This document shows positions 1-10,930 of a stretch of DNA of 64,000 bases, in pieces. Where the stretch lies: assembly GCA_963556495.2 (NCBI GenBank), contig OY747716.1, positions 16,256,540-16,320,539 of the forward strand. Reading direction: 5' to 3'. The notes under the pieces were generated by a model. That model did not search any database. It had not been told where the DNA came from and saw nothing but the letters and a program-made list of their open reading frames with translations. The position numbers and the translations under genes are program-made. This DNA is from Valencia hispanica (Eukaryota > Chordata > Actinopteri > Cyprinodontiformes > Valenciidae). The stretch's first letter is position 1; each line of letters starts with the position of its first letter.

Positions 1-825
1 AAGGCTAGAATTAGAGATGACCATGGGCTCCTTGCTCTGTTTAGATTGGCAGATGAACAGCAGCTTCGCTCAAAACCCTGTTTACAAAGAGTCCCTGTGC
101 ATTTTTGTGGGAATTCTGCCTGTGGAGCTCATGTAAACAAGAGCCCTGAAACGCCCATGGCCTTCTTCTATCTCCACTTGTCATCAGTCCAATGATATGA
201 TGCTTTGGTTTAAAATTGGATGAGGAACTCTCTTGGAATTGACATCTCTGCTACTCCTCCCATGAGAATTCCCTTTTAAAGGGATAGATCAGCATATTTT
301 CTAAGTGAGGCTATGGTAAAAGGTTGGATTGATAATGTCTTACCTGCAGAAGATTGTCCCATGAAGAGTGTTCCCAGATGAAGTAGCTGTTTAACATACA
401 ATTGGTGTAAAAAGCAAAAATATTCAAGTGGTTTAGGCAAAACAGTATTTTTATAGATTTTTCACACTACTTTATTTTTCTACTAGGCCACTTTTCTTAC
501 CAAAATGGCTTCATATGTCTTGTACTCAGTCACTGCTGCCAATTTGGCTTTTTTTCCATACATATATATATATATTTATATTATGGTTTTTGCCCCTTCT
601 AGCAAATCCTTTTCTGGTGTTGGTGGAGACTTTTGGAGACTCTTATATAGGAATGACTCTAATTTGTGCTTATTGTTCTTACTCTTCTCTACAAACAGCA
701 GGTGGTTATGTGGGGCCCCACACAAACACTCATTAGTACTTGTGAAGCACTCGTCCCTATCAGCTGCACTCCCTACCTCAGTAACATGACACCGTGTCTC
801 TGTTGGCTCACTTTTGCCAGACCCA
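1..825. other. Unique non-coding stretch
   Basis: No coding region or recognisable repeat family is seen here. A short AT dinucleotide run lies near 561-578. The open frames at 505-789 and 515-736 run through that AT run, have no domain and overlap in different frames, so they look like chance. Confidence 0.6.
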
Positions 826-852
826 ACCCTGGATAATAGAAGATGGATGGAA
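826..852 (+). repeat. Possible LINE 3' tail remnant
   Basis: A short string (ACCCTGGATAA followed by GATGGATGG) resembles the 3' end of the LINE at 37740-38345, which ends in ACCCTGGATAAGTGG and then ATGGATGG. Only about 27 bases match, so this is a weak call. Confidence 0.3.
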
Positions 853-2559
853 TAGGGAGATTGAGACTATGATTGGCAATAACTCATCAGTGCTTGACAT
901 TCTAGTTTTGTCATCCTTGAGCGCATTCTAAACCTTCAAAAGAAAACTGCCTGTTAAAAATGGTCAAATACACAACTAATGTGCTCTCAGCAATTGGAAG
1001 CATACAAAACACAAGAAAAATGCCAAATTTGAGTAGATTTTTACCTTCCTTTCAGTTAATAGCAATGGAGCTGACAAAGTGGGTAAATGTGCTAGTGTAT
1101 AAAATCAGATGCCATTTCCTGAGGTCAATTTCCTCATCTTTAAGAGCTTAAGGTATACCTCTGATTGTATCCATCCATCCAGTGTTTCTTCACAAGTAAG
1201 ATGCTTTCCAGAAGTCTAAAACAATTGATGCATCAGGTATTGTGGTAATAAGGTGGATAACTTGTTGAAAGCACCTCATCAACATCTCATACTGCCCCTT
1301 TAAGGGTATTTGTAACAGTAAAGCAACTCACAGAGGAGTAATTGCTTGAGATTGGGCGCAGGATGACATGTATGTGTTTGTTATGTTGAGGTGGCCCATA
1401 GCAGGTTATCCAACTGTACCCTATTTTGTTCCAAAAACAGAAACAAAGAAAGACAGAGAACTCTCCATTTAGCAGGTTTAGGGAACCCAACTGCCTCGTA
1501 CTTTTTAGTTCCAGACAAAATACCAAAAGCAAGATCATAAGGAGAATGATTAAAGGAAAAACCCAAAATGAAAAATAATAACAGAGCAAAAGTTTAAAAT
1601 AGAGTATGTTAAAATATATAGCAAGAGAAATCCTATCCCAGAAAGAGGATCAGACATGTAATTTGAAAAAAAGAGAGTTAAATGACATGTAGGGAGTAAT
1701 TATAGAGTTGGAATAGACAGAATGAACTGAAATAATAACGTACCACCTAGACTTGTCGCGAGTGCTCTGTGGACCAAAGAAAAGGAGCCTTGGGTTTAAA
1801 AAAAGACGAGTCTTTCTCTGTAGCCTTATGGGAAACCAGTATTTGAGGTTTCAAACGAAAGTCGTTATTTTCAGCATTATCCTATAAAAACACTGAATCA
1901 GTCTGCCTTTAGTAGAGCTTGTCATTTAAGAACCCTTTTCCATGAACAGCAAAAGCATCGAACTGATGAAGATCTCATCCAACGGAGGAATAGTTCAAAA
2001 CGTAGTTCCAAATCAAATACATTTGCCACATTCAGTGCAAAGCAAGCCTACTTTGTTCAGTTTAGGACAGAGCAAGGGAAGATTTAATAACCCTTCATCT
2101 CCATCATCATTAGCTTGTCAAACACACCCCTTCAAAGGACAGAGCACTTCATTCAAGTACATCCACTGGGCCTGTGTGCAAACGTTATGAGTGTCACATT
2201 ACCCTCGGAGTGATGGATAGCATCCTCCTCCGACCAGAGCCGCTGCTCCATTATGGTTAGCCGTGATCGATTGCACGTGAACTCCCAGTGAAAGAGATGA
2301 ATGACAGCGTGCAGTTTATGCTATCATACTGCTAAACTTTTCTATCAACGCTGCAGCTTGTCTGTCACCCTGCAGGATAACAACAGACAAAATGAAAGGA
2401 TTTAGCGAGTAGCTCGCAAGTTACCTATGTGGATGAGACGTCCACTAAAATGCACCGGCTGTGTTTGCCTTGCTAAATATTTGTGTCACATCTGGCCGCG
2501 CGTTAGTGTGCAAAAACTGTGCAACAGATCCTTAAGAAATGATTTCTAAGATTTTACTT
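853..2559. other. Unique non-coding stretch
   Basis: No gene, RNA or repeat family is recognised. The open frames here (960-1151, 1287-1589 minus, 1942-2190) carry no domain and are short enough to be chance. Confidence 0.55.
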
Positions 2560-3119
2560 CCTCGTTCTCCTTGCAGGTTTCCATACCTTTGAAGATCTCC
2601 TGTCCAGTTTAATTTTGCTTCGTTCAAATTTCTACGACTGGTTAACAGCTCAAGAGTTCCACCATCTTCCTCCGGTTTCCAGACAGTCATCCACCAGAAG
2701 CCTCAGCCATCATCTCCTTTATCAACGTGCCTCCTGTCTGTCCTCCAACCACAACCTGTAAGACTTCCTTCAACTGTAAACTATATATTATTCCATACCA
2801 GACTTAATGCTCACCTTCCCAGTTCCTGGATCTTTGTCACCCCTTCCTGGTCAGCCGCCACACAGATCATCACTCAGTTTCCACTCACTCCTCCCTGGCG
2901 TCATCATCTTCCACCTCTTTCAAGATTATAATCCTTAATTCAAAATTTACACTCACTTCTACCTCCAATTACAGAGTTCCAGCCCCTGGTCCCCAGCAGC
3001 CCCCTGGTGCCGGAATCCACCATCTTCTCATGCTTCTTCAATACACTTTTGAAATCTGGTCTGTCTCCTGAGAGTTTTGTCCATGTGGGTCAGTCGGGCA
3101 GCTTGGTAAAACCATGACA
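2560..3119 (+). repeat. LTR-like pyrimidine-rich block
   Basis: This block is unusually pyrimidine-rich, with many CCTCC and CTCCAC strings. It ends in a segment resembling the R-U5 end of Gypsy-type teleost LTRs: a possible polyadenylation signal (AATACA), a TCTCCTGAGAG string, a GTCCATGTGGG string and a terminal CCATGACA. I could not find a TG start with a matching 5-bp target duplication, so the left boundary is a guess. It could instead be another C-rich dispersed repeat. Confidence 0.4.
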
Positions 3120-3886
3120 CAACTAGGATATTGCTATGTCAAGGTCAGTAATGTTAATAATCACTGTCAATAAATAAATACATTAATTAATAGATGTTAA
3201 TTATAAGTTTAAAATGACATTGAAAAAGATTACTCACAGATTCAAACAAACATAAACACAGCCACCTCCGCCCTGTACAGTATGTAGCCCATAGGTATAC
3301 CCTGTTTGTACTGCTTGAGGTGGGTAAAATTGGAATAGTTGTAACATGGGTCAGTTGTAATATTTCAAATTTCCCCCTTAATAAACAAGCGACATATCGT
3401 GTGATTGGTGTGTCTCTGTGCTAAAGCTACACTGTCCAACCAGCTGCTACTCGTCAGTCTACTTTATTTCATATTTCCTTTCAAAACATAAAAAGAAACA
3501 ACTATCTCAGGAAGAGGAGAGGTAAGCAGGCAGGACAACAAAAGGAAACAGTAGTAACAGTAAGACAGAAAATAAACCGGAACTAAGGTGTACAGAGAAA
3601 AACTTTAAATTAGAATCTAAACCAATTCAGAAAATACTTAAAGTACAGAACTACAAAAGAAACATGAAATCCATCAACCGATGACTCATTGCCTGACTTT
3701 AACGCCATATCATTCATTCTGAGCCCTTAAAGCTGCTATACCGAATCTGCAAAACAAGCTAGCTTAACAAGCTTCTAACATAGTATAGCAATACATTCGT
3801 GGATATAAAATTTTTTTTTTAAAGTGGTTCTGTCGCATTGGTCTAAAAACTTCAGCCAATAACATGGCTCAGTCCCAAACCAACAA
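3120..3886. other. Unique non-coding stretch upstream of a small ORF
   Basis: No repeat family is recognised. Just before the open frame at 3887 there is a CCAAT box (CCAATAACATGG near 3856) and a GC-richer segment with an ETS-like CACTTCCG string at about 3922. Such elements are common by chance. Confidence 0.4.
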
Positions 3887-4294
3887 ATGGACCATCCGGT
3901 TGTCTGTCTCATCGGACAAGTGCACTTCCGCATTTACCTGGGTCCTCCACTCATTACGCACTCCCACATTTTGCAACAGAACATCACTGGTGTGAGAGGT
4001 TCTCTGTCAATAATGTCAGAGAAGCAGCCCGCTGCTACCACTTCAACGTTAGGACAAACTACCAGAGTCCCAAACAGAAAAATGCAATTTGAAGTCACGG
4101 AAAACAAAAGACTGGTGACCAAACTGCCACTGGTGCCAATGGGAAATGGCCTGTATAAGAAAGGCATTACAGGGACACTAAGGAAAAAAATTGCTTTTCA
4201 GCCACTATTTTTAAAAGAACTACCACCTTCAGACAGAATTTCATATAATGTTACAACAATCCCAGTCCCTATAGGAAGCATATTATGTAAGTAG
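3887..4294 (+). CDS. Unrecognised 135-codon ORF; candidate first exon
   Basis: This frame starts at an ATG at 3887 and stops at 4292-4294. A second in-frame ATG at 4013 has an A at -3 and would give a protein beginning MSEKQPAATTSTLGQ. That part is basic, rich in Lys, Arg, Thr and Pro, with no obvious signal peptide or membrane segment. The last codons overlap a perfect splice-donor string, GTAAGT at 4287-4292, so the frame could be a coding exon that continues elsewhere. I do not recognise the protein and see no partner exon. With AT-rich surroundings and an overlapping minus-strand frame, chance is the likelier explanation. Confidence 0.2.
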   Translation: MDHPVVCLIGQVHFRIYLGPPLITHSHILQQNITGVRGSLSIMSEKQPAATTSTLGQTTRVPNRKMQFEVTENKRLVTKLPLVPMGNGLYKKGITGTLRKKIAFQPLFLKELPPSDRISYNVTTIPVPIGSILCK

Positions 4295-6435
4295 TGGGCT
4301 GTGTTTGTACCCTCTGGTCCATGTACCACCTCTTAAACATGACCAAGATTGTCTTCATACTCTTCATGAAAAAAGTTCGTTTTTAACATATTTGCTCCAG
4401 CAAAACATCAGGTAAAGATTGAATATACAATGGCTAAAATCAAAGTGTAAGATTTTAAACTAAGGTACATAAGGAAAGTTAGACAGACTAAAAAACAACA
4501 AAAACAGCTCTCCTGGTGGAACGTTGTGTAACTCCATGACAAAAAAAAAATCCCCCAACTGATATATTTTCCACAGAATTGTTCCCTTCATCTCTCCAAA
4601 CCCATAGTGATTTGGTGCTGCTAATATGTACCATTTCTTTATATATATAAAAAAAAGACAACACTATTCTACCTTTATTCAAAAGTAGTGTCCACGTGCA
4701 AGCGACCCAGACCCTAATTGGTGCACGCACGGCGCTTATCTCGGATCAGCCCAGACCAGGACATGTTCAATCACACCGCTGACAGCCAGCCGCTGCATTT
4801 CTGCTCTCATCCCTCACTTAGAGGCGCTCTGCGTGCAACGTATAACATACTCTGGTCTGGCGTTTCACTCCTCCAAAGGGAAAATAACTCAATTTTCCAC
4901 AGATGGTTTTAGAAGAAAAAGGGAGGGTGAAAAACAGGCATAGGGGATGTGTAGCTTTTGGCAAGAAAGGCAGTGATTCACATTTTGAGGAAATGTAGAG
5001 GGGTAATTTCCCTCAATAGCTTTGACCAGCCGTATTTTTGTCCTTGTGAGCTTTTTTCGGTCATAGTTGTGGAGCTGGGTTAACCTGAACTGATTTTCTC
5101 TGCATGTTTCTCTGTGGTTTACACGTTTTTTTCTGCTAGTATAAACGTCTTGCTGCAATGTCTGGTATTAGCAATATCAAAGAATTGGACTGCAGGGAAA
5201 TTCTACCTCTGAAGTGATTTTTATGAGTCTTCTCAATTCCAGGTTACTGAATCCAACAACGATACTGGAATTTCTGAGCCTTTGCTATCACCTAGTGGCC
5301 ATATCGAAGCATACATTCAGTTGAAATATTCCTACTTTTAACTGAGCATCATTCAGATGGATCATTGATCATTCCCATGAACAAACTCCACAATACATTT
5401 AAAAGCTGTGAGTTATTAAGTTCATTGAAATTGGGGGAAAGTGCTTACTTGATATCCAGGTTTTTGCACAGCAGGGTGATAGAGCTTTATGCGCCAATTT
5501 TAATACGCCTCCAGCTCCTACAGAGAAAAGTGAGGGGAATATGAGAAGACTTGTTGCACTCCTGCCTGAGCTCCAGCAGCAGCTCGGCTCAGATTGATGG
5601 TCTTTGGGGATCAGATGCTCTCCAGATTTGCCAGAAGGGAGAGGTGCTTCAGGGATACCATTTTTATAGAGACAGCAGAATGTCTGGCTCAGAGAATGTC
5701 AGCAGTAACTGGAAAGATGGATCCCTGTTGGGGATTGTGAGTGCACTGCTACATAAAGAGATGGATATTTTCCTGGCTTTTTCCTATCTATAAAGCAGGT
5801 CAGTTATAGGAGGTGAATTCTTTAAAAATGGGTTTAACATAGGTTTCCCCTTGAACTAACAAGGATCCTTTAGGGTTACACTCATTCGTGCACAGAAACA
5901 AAATCCAGGCTGGCTTGTACCATCATGTCCAATGTTTAACTTCCTGACCCACATTCAGAATTAACTCAGAAACTCACAATGCAAAGCGGTAAGTGGTTTA
6001 TTTATATTGTAAATGTACAGGTACATACAGTGGATGATCCAGGTTGCCATCTAGTGCAGCGTCAACGGAGTACAGAAGAGATGTTGGACGGAACGACGAG
6101 GAGAAAGCAAGAATGTTGCAGACTGAGTGGGGGTTTGTCTTACAGATGCTGGTGGTGGGTAAGTTGATCCTGGCTTCAGGTGCTCGCGTGAGGTGTCTAA
6201 GGGTGGTTAAGGTTTTTCAGGACGGTCTGAACAGAACGGATAGAGCAACGGTGAGGAGGAGCGGAGTTTTGATGATAAAGATGTGAGCTTACCCGATGCC
6301 AAAATAGAAAGACATTAGCAATCAAGTTATAAAAGCAATGCTAAGAAGTAGATAAATGCCAAAACAAACAGACATCAGCAAAAGCCTCAAAGAAGCAATC
6401 ACAAGAATGAAAGAAATCAACAATGACCTCAGAGA
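4295..6435. other. Unique non-coding stretch
   Basis: No repeat family or gene is recognised. Short purine and A-rich runs are present (for example near 4540-4550). The open frames at 4488-4730 minus, 4718-4912, 4889-5158 minus, 5551-5793 and 5979-6286 show no domains. Confidence 0.5.
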
Positions 6436-7255
6436 AAAAGAAGTTTACATATACTGAATAAAAACACACAATCACCTTTTTTTCCTTACTGTCTGAAGTT
6501 AAATCCCACCAAACCTATCTTACTTTAGGTCAGCTAGAATTACCTAAATTATTTCTATTTGTTAAATGCCACAATAATAAGAGAGAGAATATATCAGAGA
6601 TTTATTTATTAATGTCTTCAAGATCACAACTTTACAAACTGATTACAAATTGATTACTGTCTCTTGAAGCAATGACGGAAGGCCCAGATGATGATGCAAT
6701 GGCTTTTGAAACTTCTGATGTGTTAAATAACATATTTGAGCTAATTGGAGGCCCAGCTGTGGGTGTATTTTAAGGCCACACCTGGAGCACACTGCTTTCA
6801 TCTTTGTCATGATGGGAAAGCCGAAAGAAATCAGCCCAGATATCAGGAAGAGAATTGTGGAGCTGCTTAAGTCTGGTTCATCCTTGGGAACAATTTTCAG
6901 ATTCTCATAGGTGACACAAGTATAGACATGATGGGAATGTCCAACCATCATAACGGTCAGGAAGGAGAAGGAAGGAGAAGGGATCTGTGTCTCAGAGATG
7001 AATGTGTTTTGGTCCTAGATGTGCAATCAACCCTAGAACAAAAACCCTAGAAGTTGTGAAGATGCTGGCTGAAGCTGGGAAGAGAGTGTCATTATTAACA
7101 ATGAGACGTGTCCTGTACCAGTATGAACTGAAAGGCCACTTAGAGAAGATGAACCTTCCCTAATGTTTGCAAAGTTGCATCTGAAAAATGAGACCAAATT
7201 AAAGGTGTCTAGCCATATTAACAACAACACCAAACATGGGACATATTTTTTTTAA
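6436..7255 (+). mobile_element. Tc1-like transposon remnant, 3'-truncated
   Basis: The left part matches the terminal repeat of the family whose better copy is at 14891-15881: an AAGTTTACATA string, an ACTGTCTGAAGT string and a stretch about the CAATAATAAGAGAG region. The transposase begins at the ATG at 6812, reading MGKPKEISPDIRKRIVEL, the helix-turn-helix start of a Tc1 transposase, then a stop about 30 residues on. Later pieces, such as VKMLAEAGKRVSLLTMRRVL around 7050-7115, are the second helix-turn-helix region. The catalytic DDE part and the right terminal repeat are missing. It is a dead fossil. Confidence 0.8.
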
Positions 7256-8545
7256 ATGACATGTAAATGAGAAGAATGTGCTGGACGACCCAGTAAAGAA
7301 GTGGAAAATGATAGGCAGAGTAAATATTAAGACTGCAAATGAGCTAAATGGGAACTGGTCTTTTAAGGCCATGAGATTTATACCAACAGACAACTTTATC
7401 AGGAACGTTGACTCCACAATGACTCAGATTTGGTGGATTTCCTTGAGAAAACAATATAACCATTATTCACTTTGGACAAATGGAACATCAAGAAGGAGAA
7501 TATAAATTCCCCAAGTAAGTTTTGTGTTACATTTTCACTTGCTTTAGTAATTTCCAAACACACACAAACACACACTCATGCAGACACACTGCTGCAAACG
7601 TGCCAGCTGATTTTGAAATTATGTCCCTCCAGAGGCTCCTCCAGCCTTTGCCATTTTACACGGCTCATCCATCATGACTTGTTGCCAGAGGCCTGTTGTT
7701 AGCAAGGCCAGACCTCCAGCCCTGTGAAGCCCTCAAACCTGTCCCCAGGGAGAGACGCTACCATGATGAAGCTGTTGGTCCGTCTGGCTGGCCCAAAGAT
7801 AGCTGCGTGACAATGTTTGTACAAACAGATAAACCAGAGGAAACTGACCTAAGGTTCTGGCTATTGTATTTGCCTTAGTTATACATTATTAATGTTTATC
7901 TTTGAGCCATTCTTCAGGAGTTATTAATTCCCTAAAAACTCAGCCAAAAAAACAAACAAACATGTCTTTCGGGGATTAAGACAGCACAGCTTTTATTTTT
8001 TCATTGAACTATTAGGTTCTACTTGCTATTTAAGCAATGTCTAAATTTCCAACAGCCAGCAGTGTTTCAGTTTTTTTGCTATCTCTGATGTGCTTAGCAG
8101 TCAGTACTTCTACGTGAGTAACTCACCTATACTTCCTTGATTGGCAGAAACCAATCTTTTACAAACCAGAATGGCAAATCCTGAGTCATCTCCAATATTA
8201 AAAATCATTTGACTAGAGGTCATTCAGTCATTACTATGGCAGTCACTGTTTGTTTTTATGTGTTAATGCTAACTGTCTAAAGTATCTGGACCACATTTTT
8301 CAGATTTTTATTTGGGAAAAATAAAATAAAATTAGAAATTTGTCTTTCATTCACAGCTTTGTGTTGGTCGATCACACATTTGCAAGGCACATAAGACAGC
8401 GTTACAGCACCACATTAAAGTTTTTCCTTTTGGAGTGGGTACAATTAATGATCTTTTCTTGAAATAATGAGCCTGGTTTTGCTGATAAAGACAAACACCC
8501 TAAGGTCTTTACAAGTTTGCTTATTTGCCTCCTCAGTGGAGACTA
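7256..8545. other. Unique non-coding stretch
   Basis: No gene is seen. A short, imperfect CA-rich run lies at about 7556-7590. The frames at 7278-7505, 7472-7702 and 7696-7878 have no recognisable domains. Confidence 0.5.
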
Positions 8546-8968
8546 CAGTGGACCCCCACCTATCTGCAGTTGAGTATTTGCAGATTCAAATGTTTGTGGA
8601 TTTTGTGTAATCACGTGGAACGTGACTCCAAATCTAAAATATAAAAAAATGCAGATTGGAATGCTGAAATACCTAGTAACAATGCTACTTGGTATGCTAT
8701 TGGTTAGCATTTCCAAAGCAGCCGATCCAGAAAGGGCATTCATTTTCCTTGGCACGGAATGTCTATAACCTCAAGACCGGAGATAATGAAAACTCTAGAC
8801 GCTAGTAGCGCTAAAACAATGTGTATTAAAATATATTAAAGTATATTTGGTGTGTGAACTCTTAAAATAGGCAGTTGTAAGGGTTTTTAGAGGGGGGCTG
8901 AAGTATTTGCAGATTTCAGCTACTTGCGGTATGGCTCCCGTAGCCCCACGAACACCATGAGTTCACTG
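8546..8968 (+). mobile_element. TA-target MITE, copy A
   Basis: The element starts CAGTGGACCCCC after a TA at 8544-8545 and ends GTTCACTG before a TA at 8969-8970, giving short inverted ends and a duplicated TA target typical of Tc1/mariner-type MITEs. It shares order and content with copies at 10012-10514 (reverse) and 52034-52672: a TATTTGCAGATT string, a GCTGAAATACCTAG string, a CATTCATTTTCCTTGG string and a GTTTTTAGAGGGGG string near the right end. No coding capacity is seen. Confidence 0.75.
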
Positions 8969-9672
8969 TACAGGTAATGCACACTATGAAAAAACCCCAA
9001 AAAATTTTATGGATTTTTAAACTTTCTCCTGTTTGCTGCCTGTTCTCCTACTTGACATACTTGACATTTCTGAATTTGGCTTGCATTCCCAAAGCTCCTT
9101 GTGGATTTAATGTGGTCTAATAGGTTCATCACACTGACATGTCAGGGCGAGCAAATGACAAAGCTGCCTGTGTAAACAGCAATAACCCATTATCAGCCGC
9201 ATCAGCGTGATTGCTTGTTTTCATTCCTATTACATCTGCTTTATGAAGTATTTGTCACTCAGAGAGGATTAGGGATTTGGGCTGCTTTCTACAACACATG
9301 TTCCGAGCTGTTTTTGTTGGGTTTTGGGAATTAAAAAAAAACGTTTTAACCTAATTCTCGCTGGTATTGCATGAAACATGGAATTGCAGTTGTATTTCTC
9401 CAAACTTCTTAATTTTGCTGTTTGAACATGATTTACCAGTGTGCGTCCTTGGATGCTATTAAATGAATGTTTTTAAATGGTGTGTCCTATTGCAACCAGA
9501 TTTCTCTGCAGTCCACAGAATCACAATAAGACCAAAATGGACTCACATGCATTTAAACTGTAAAAAGGAGAAAAAAGATAAAAAAAAAAAGGGCATCTGA
9601 AAAGAGAGCATAGAGTAAGGAGATTTAGAGAGGTACTGTAGCAATGTAGTGCAGAGATCCAACCCACAGATA
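8969..9672. other. Unique non-coding stretch
   Basis: No repeat is recognised. The part at about 9120-9260 (for example ATTATCAGCCGCATCAGCG) is unique-looking and could be conserved non-coding sequence, which I cannot test here. Confidence 0.4.
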
Positions 9673-10605
9673 CAGTCTTTTGGAAAGGTATCCATACCCC
9701 TTGAATGTTTTAATGTTGTGACGCTACAACCACAAATTTCAGTGGGTTTTTTTGTGGAATTTTATGTGATAGATCCAACTCAAGAAAAATAATACATTGT
9801 TCTATATGTCCTGACAAATAAATATCTGAAAAGTGTAGTGCAGATTTGTTTTCAACCCCTCTGAGTCGATACTTTGTAGAACTACTTTTCTGATGCAAAT
9901 TCTGCTGCAAGTCGTTCGGGCAACAGATTTTCACATCAAGTGGTTGAAGTTTTTCCCTTTTATTGTTGTAAGAAAAAATGCTCAAGCATGCGTCATTCTA
10001 TCTCTTGAATACAGTATACCCCTGGTATTTGGGACCACAGCCACCTGCAAATAGCTAATAAAGTCTACTAGATACTAGATTGAATATTAGAGACCCCCTC
10101 TAAAAACGCATATAACTACCTATTTTAATAGTTCAGACAACAAAGTATAACTTTTTTATGCATTAATACACACAGTGGAAACCGTCTGTCTGCACTACTG
10201 CAAAAGCTAAGATGTACCGTCTTCCTTATCCCTGCTCTTGAGGGTACAGGCAATCAGCGCCAAGAAAAATAAATGGTGCTCCTGGATTGGCTGCTTTGCA
10301 AACACTAGCCAGTAGGAAAATGGGAAGTAGCATTGTGGCTAGGTATTTTAAGCTTCCAAAGCTACAGTCTCTTTCGAATATTTTGGATATGCGCTGAGAC
10401 AAAATAAGAGAATAGGCAAATATCCCACGTATAATTTAGAGTTACATTCCAGAACAAGATCTGCAAATAGGTGAATCCCTGAATACTGAACTGCGAATAG
10501 GTGTGGGTCCATTGTTTGCTTTGACATAAAGTATTCTATTGTAGCTTGGTGGATGTTTAAAAGTGGCCTCACACAGGTCCAGGATGCCATCAACTCTGAC
10601 TGAGC
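9673..10605 (-). mobile_element. Tc1-like remnant interrupted by a MITE
   Basis: After a TA at 9671-9672 the sequence matches the long terminal repeat of a common teleost Tc1 lineage: a TATCCATACCCCTTGAA string, then ACAACCACAAA, then TCGATACTTTGTAGAAC. Transposase-derived sequence follows on the minus strand. It breaks at 10011 and resumes at about 10515 (GCTTTGACATAAAG, then ATTCTATTGTAGCT), as the family order predicts. The intervening 10012-10514 is MITE copy B. The right terminal repeat is absent and no open frame survives. Confidence 0.75.
10012..10514 (-). mobile_element. TA-target MITE, copy B (nested)
   Basis: This is the reverse-orientation copy of the family at 8546-8968 and 52034-52672. 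It begins CAGTATACCCC after TA at 10010-10011 and ends GTGGGTCCATTG. Shared internal blocks in reverse include AGACCCCCTCTAAAAACGC near the left end. It sits inside a Tc1 remnant whose two halves rejoin across it, so it inserted after the Tc1 arrived. The right-hand TA has become TT. Confidence 0.7.
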
Positions 10606-10702
10606 ATATTCTTGAATGTTTTTTGTGTTTCTAAAAGACTTGAGGCAAACTCCGAAGAGTATTTCTGGGGTGTTTGGTGGTCATCGAAATGTTTGTTCAC
10701 CA

Positions 10703-10930
10703 TTCAAATTCATATTCAAATTCAAAATTACTTTATTAATCCCAAAGGGAAATTAAATATTGTTGTAACTCATTATGCAAGTTCTTTCAAAGATTTGTTG
10801 TAGATGCTGATGGCTGTGGGTAGGGATGATCTCTTGTAGCGCTCTGCAGATCTGAAGAAGCCTCTGACTGAAGACGCTCTGTAGTTGTATGACAGTCTGA
10901 TGTAGAGGATACTCTGGATCTATGGCGTCT
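10703..10930 (-). mobile_element. LINE 3' end (5'-truncated)
   Basis: On the minus strand the last residues of a LINE ORF2 read ERYKRSSLPTAISIYNKSL before a stop, which is the conserved C-terminal motif of a common teleost LINE. A short 3' UTR follows with CCCTTTGGGATTAATAAAGT and a tail of repeated TTTGAAT units at 10703-10730. The insertion is 5'-truncated, as usual for LINEs. The upstream open frame at 10787-11212 (minus) is out of frame with this ORF and should not be read as a protein. The clade (L2, CR1 or Rex) is not certain. Confidence 0.65.
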
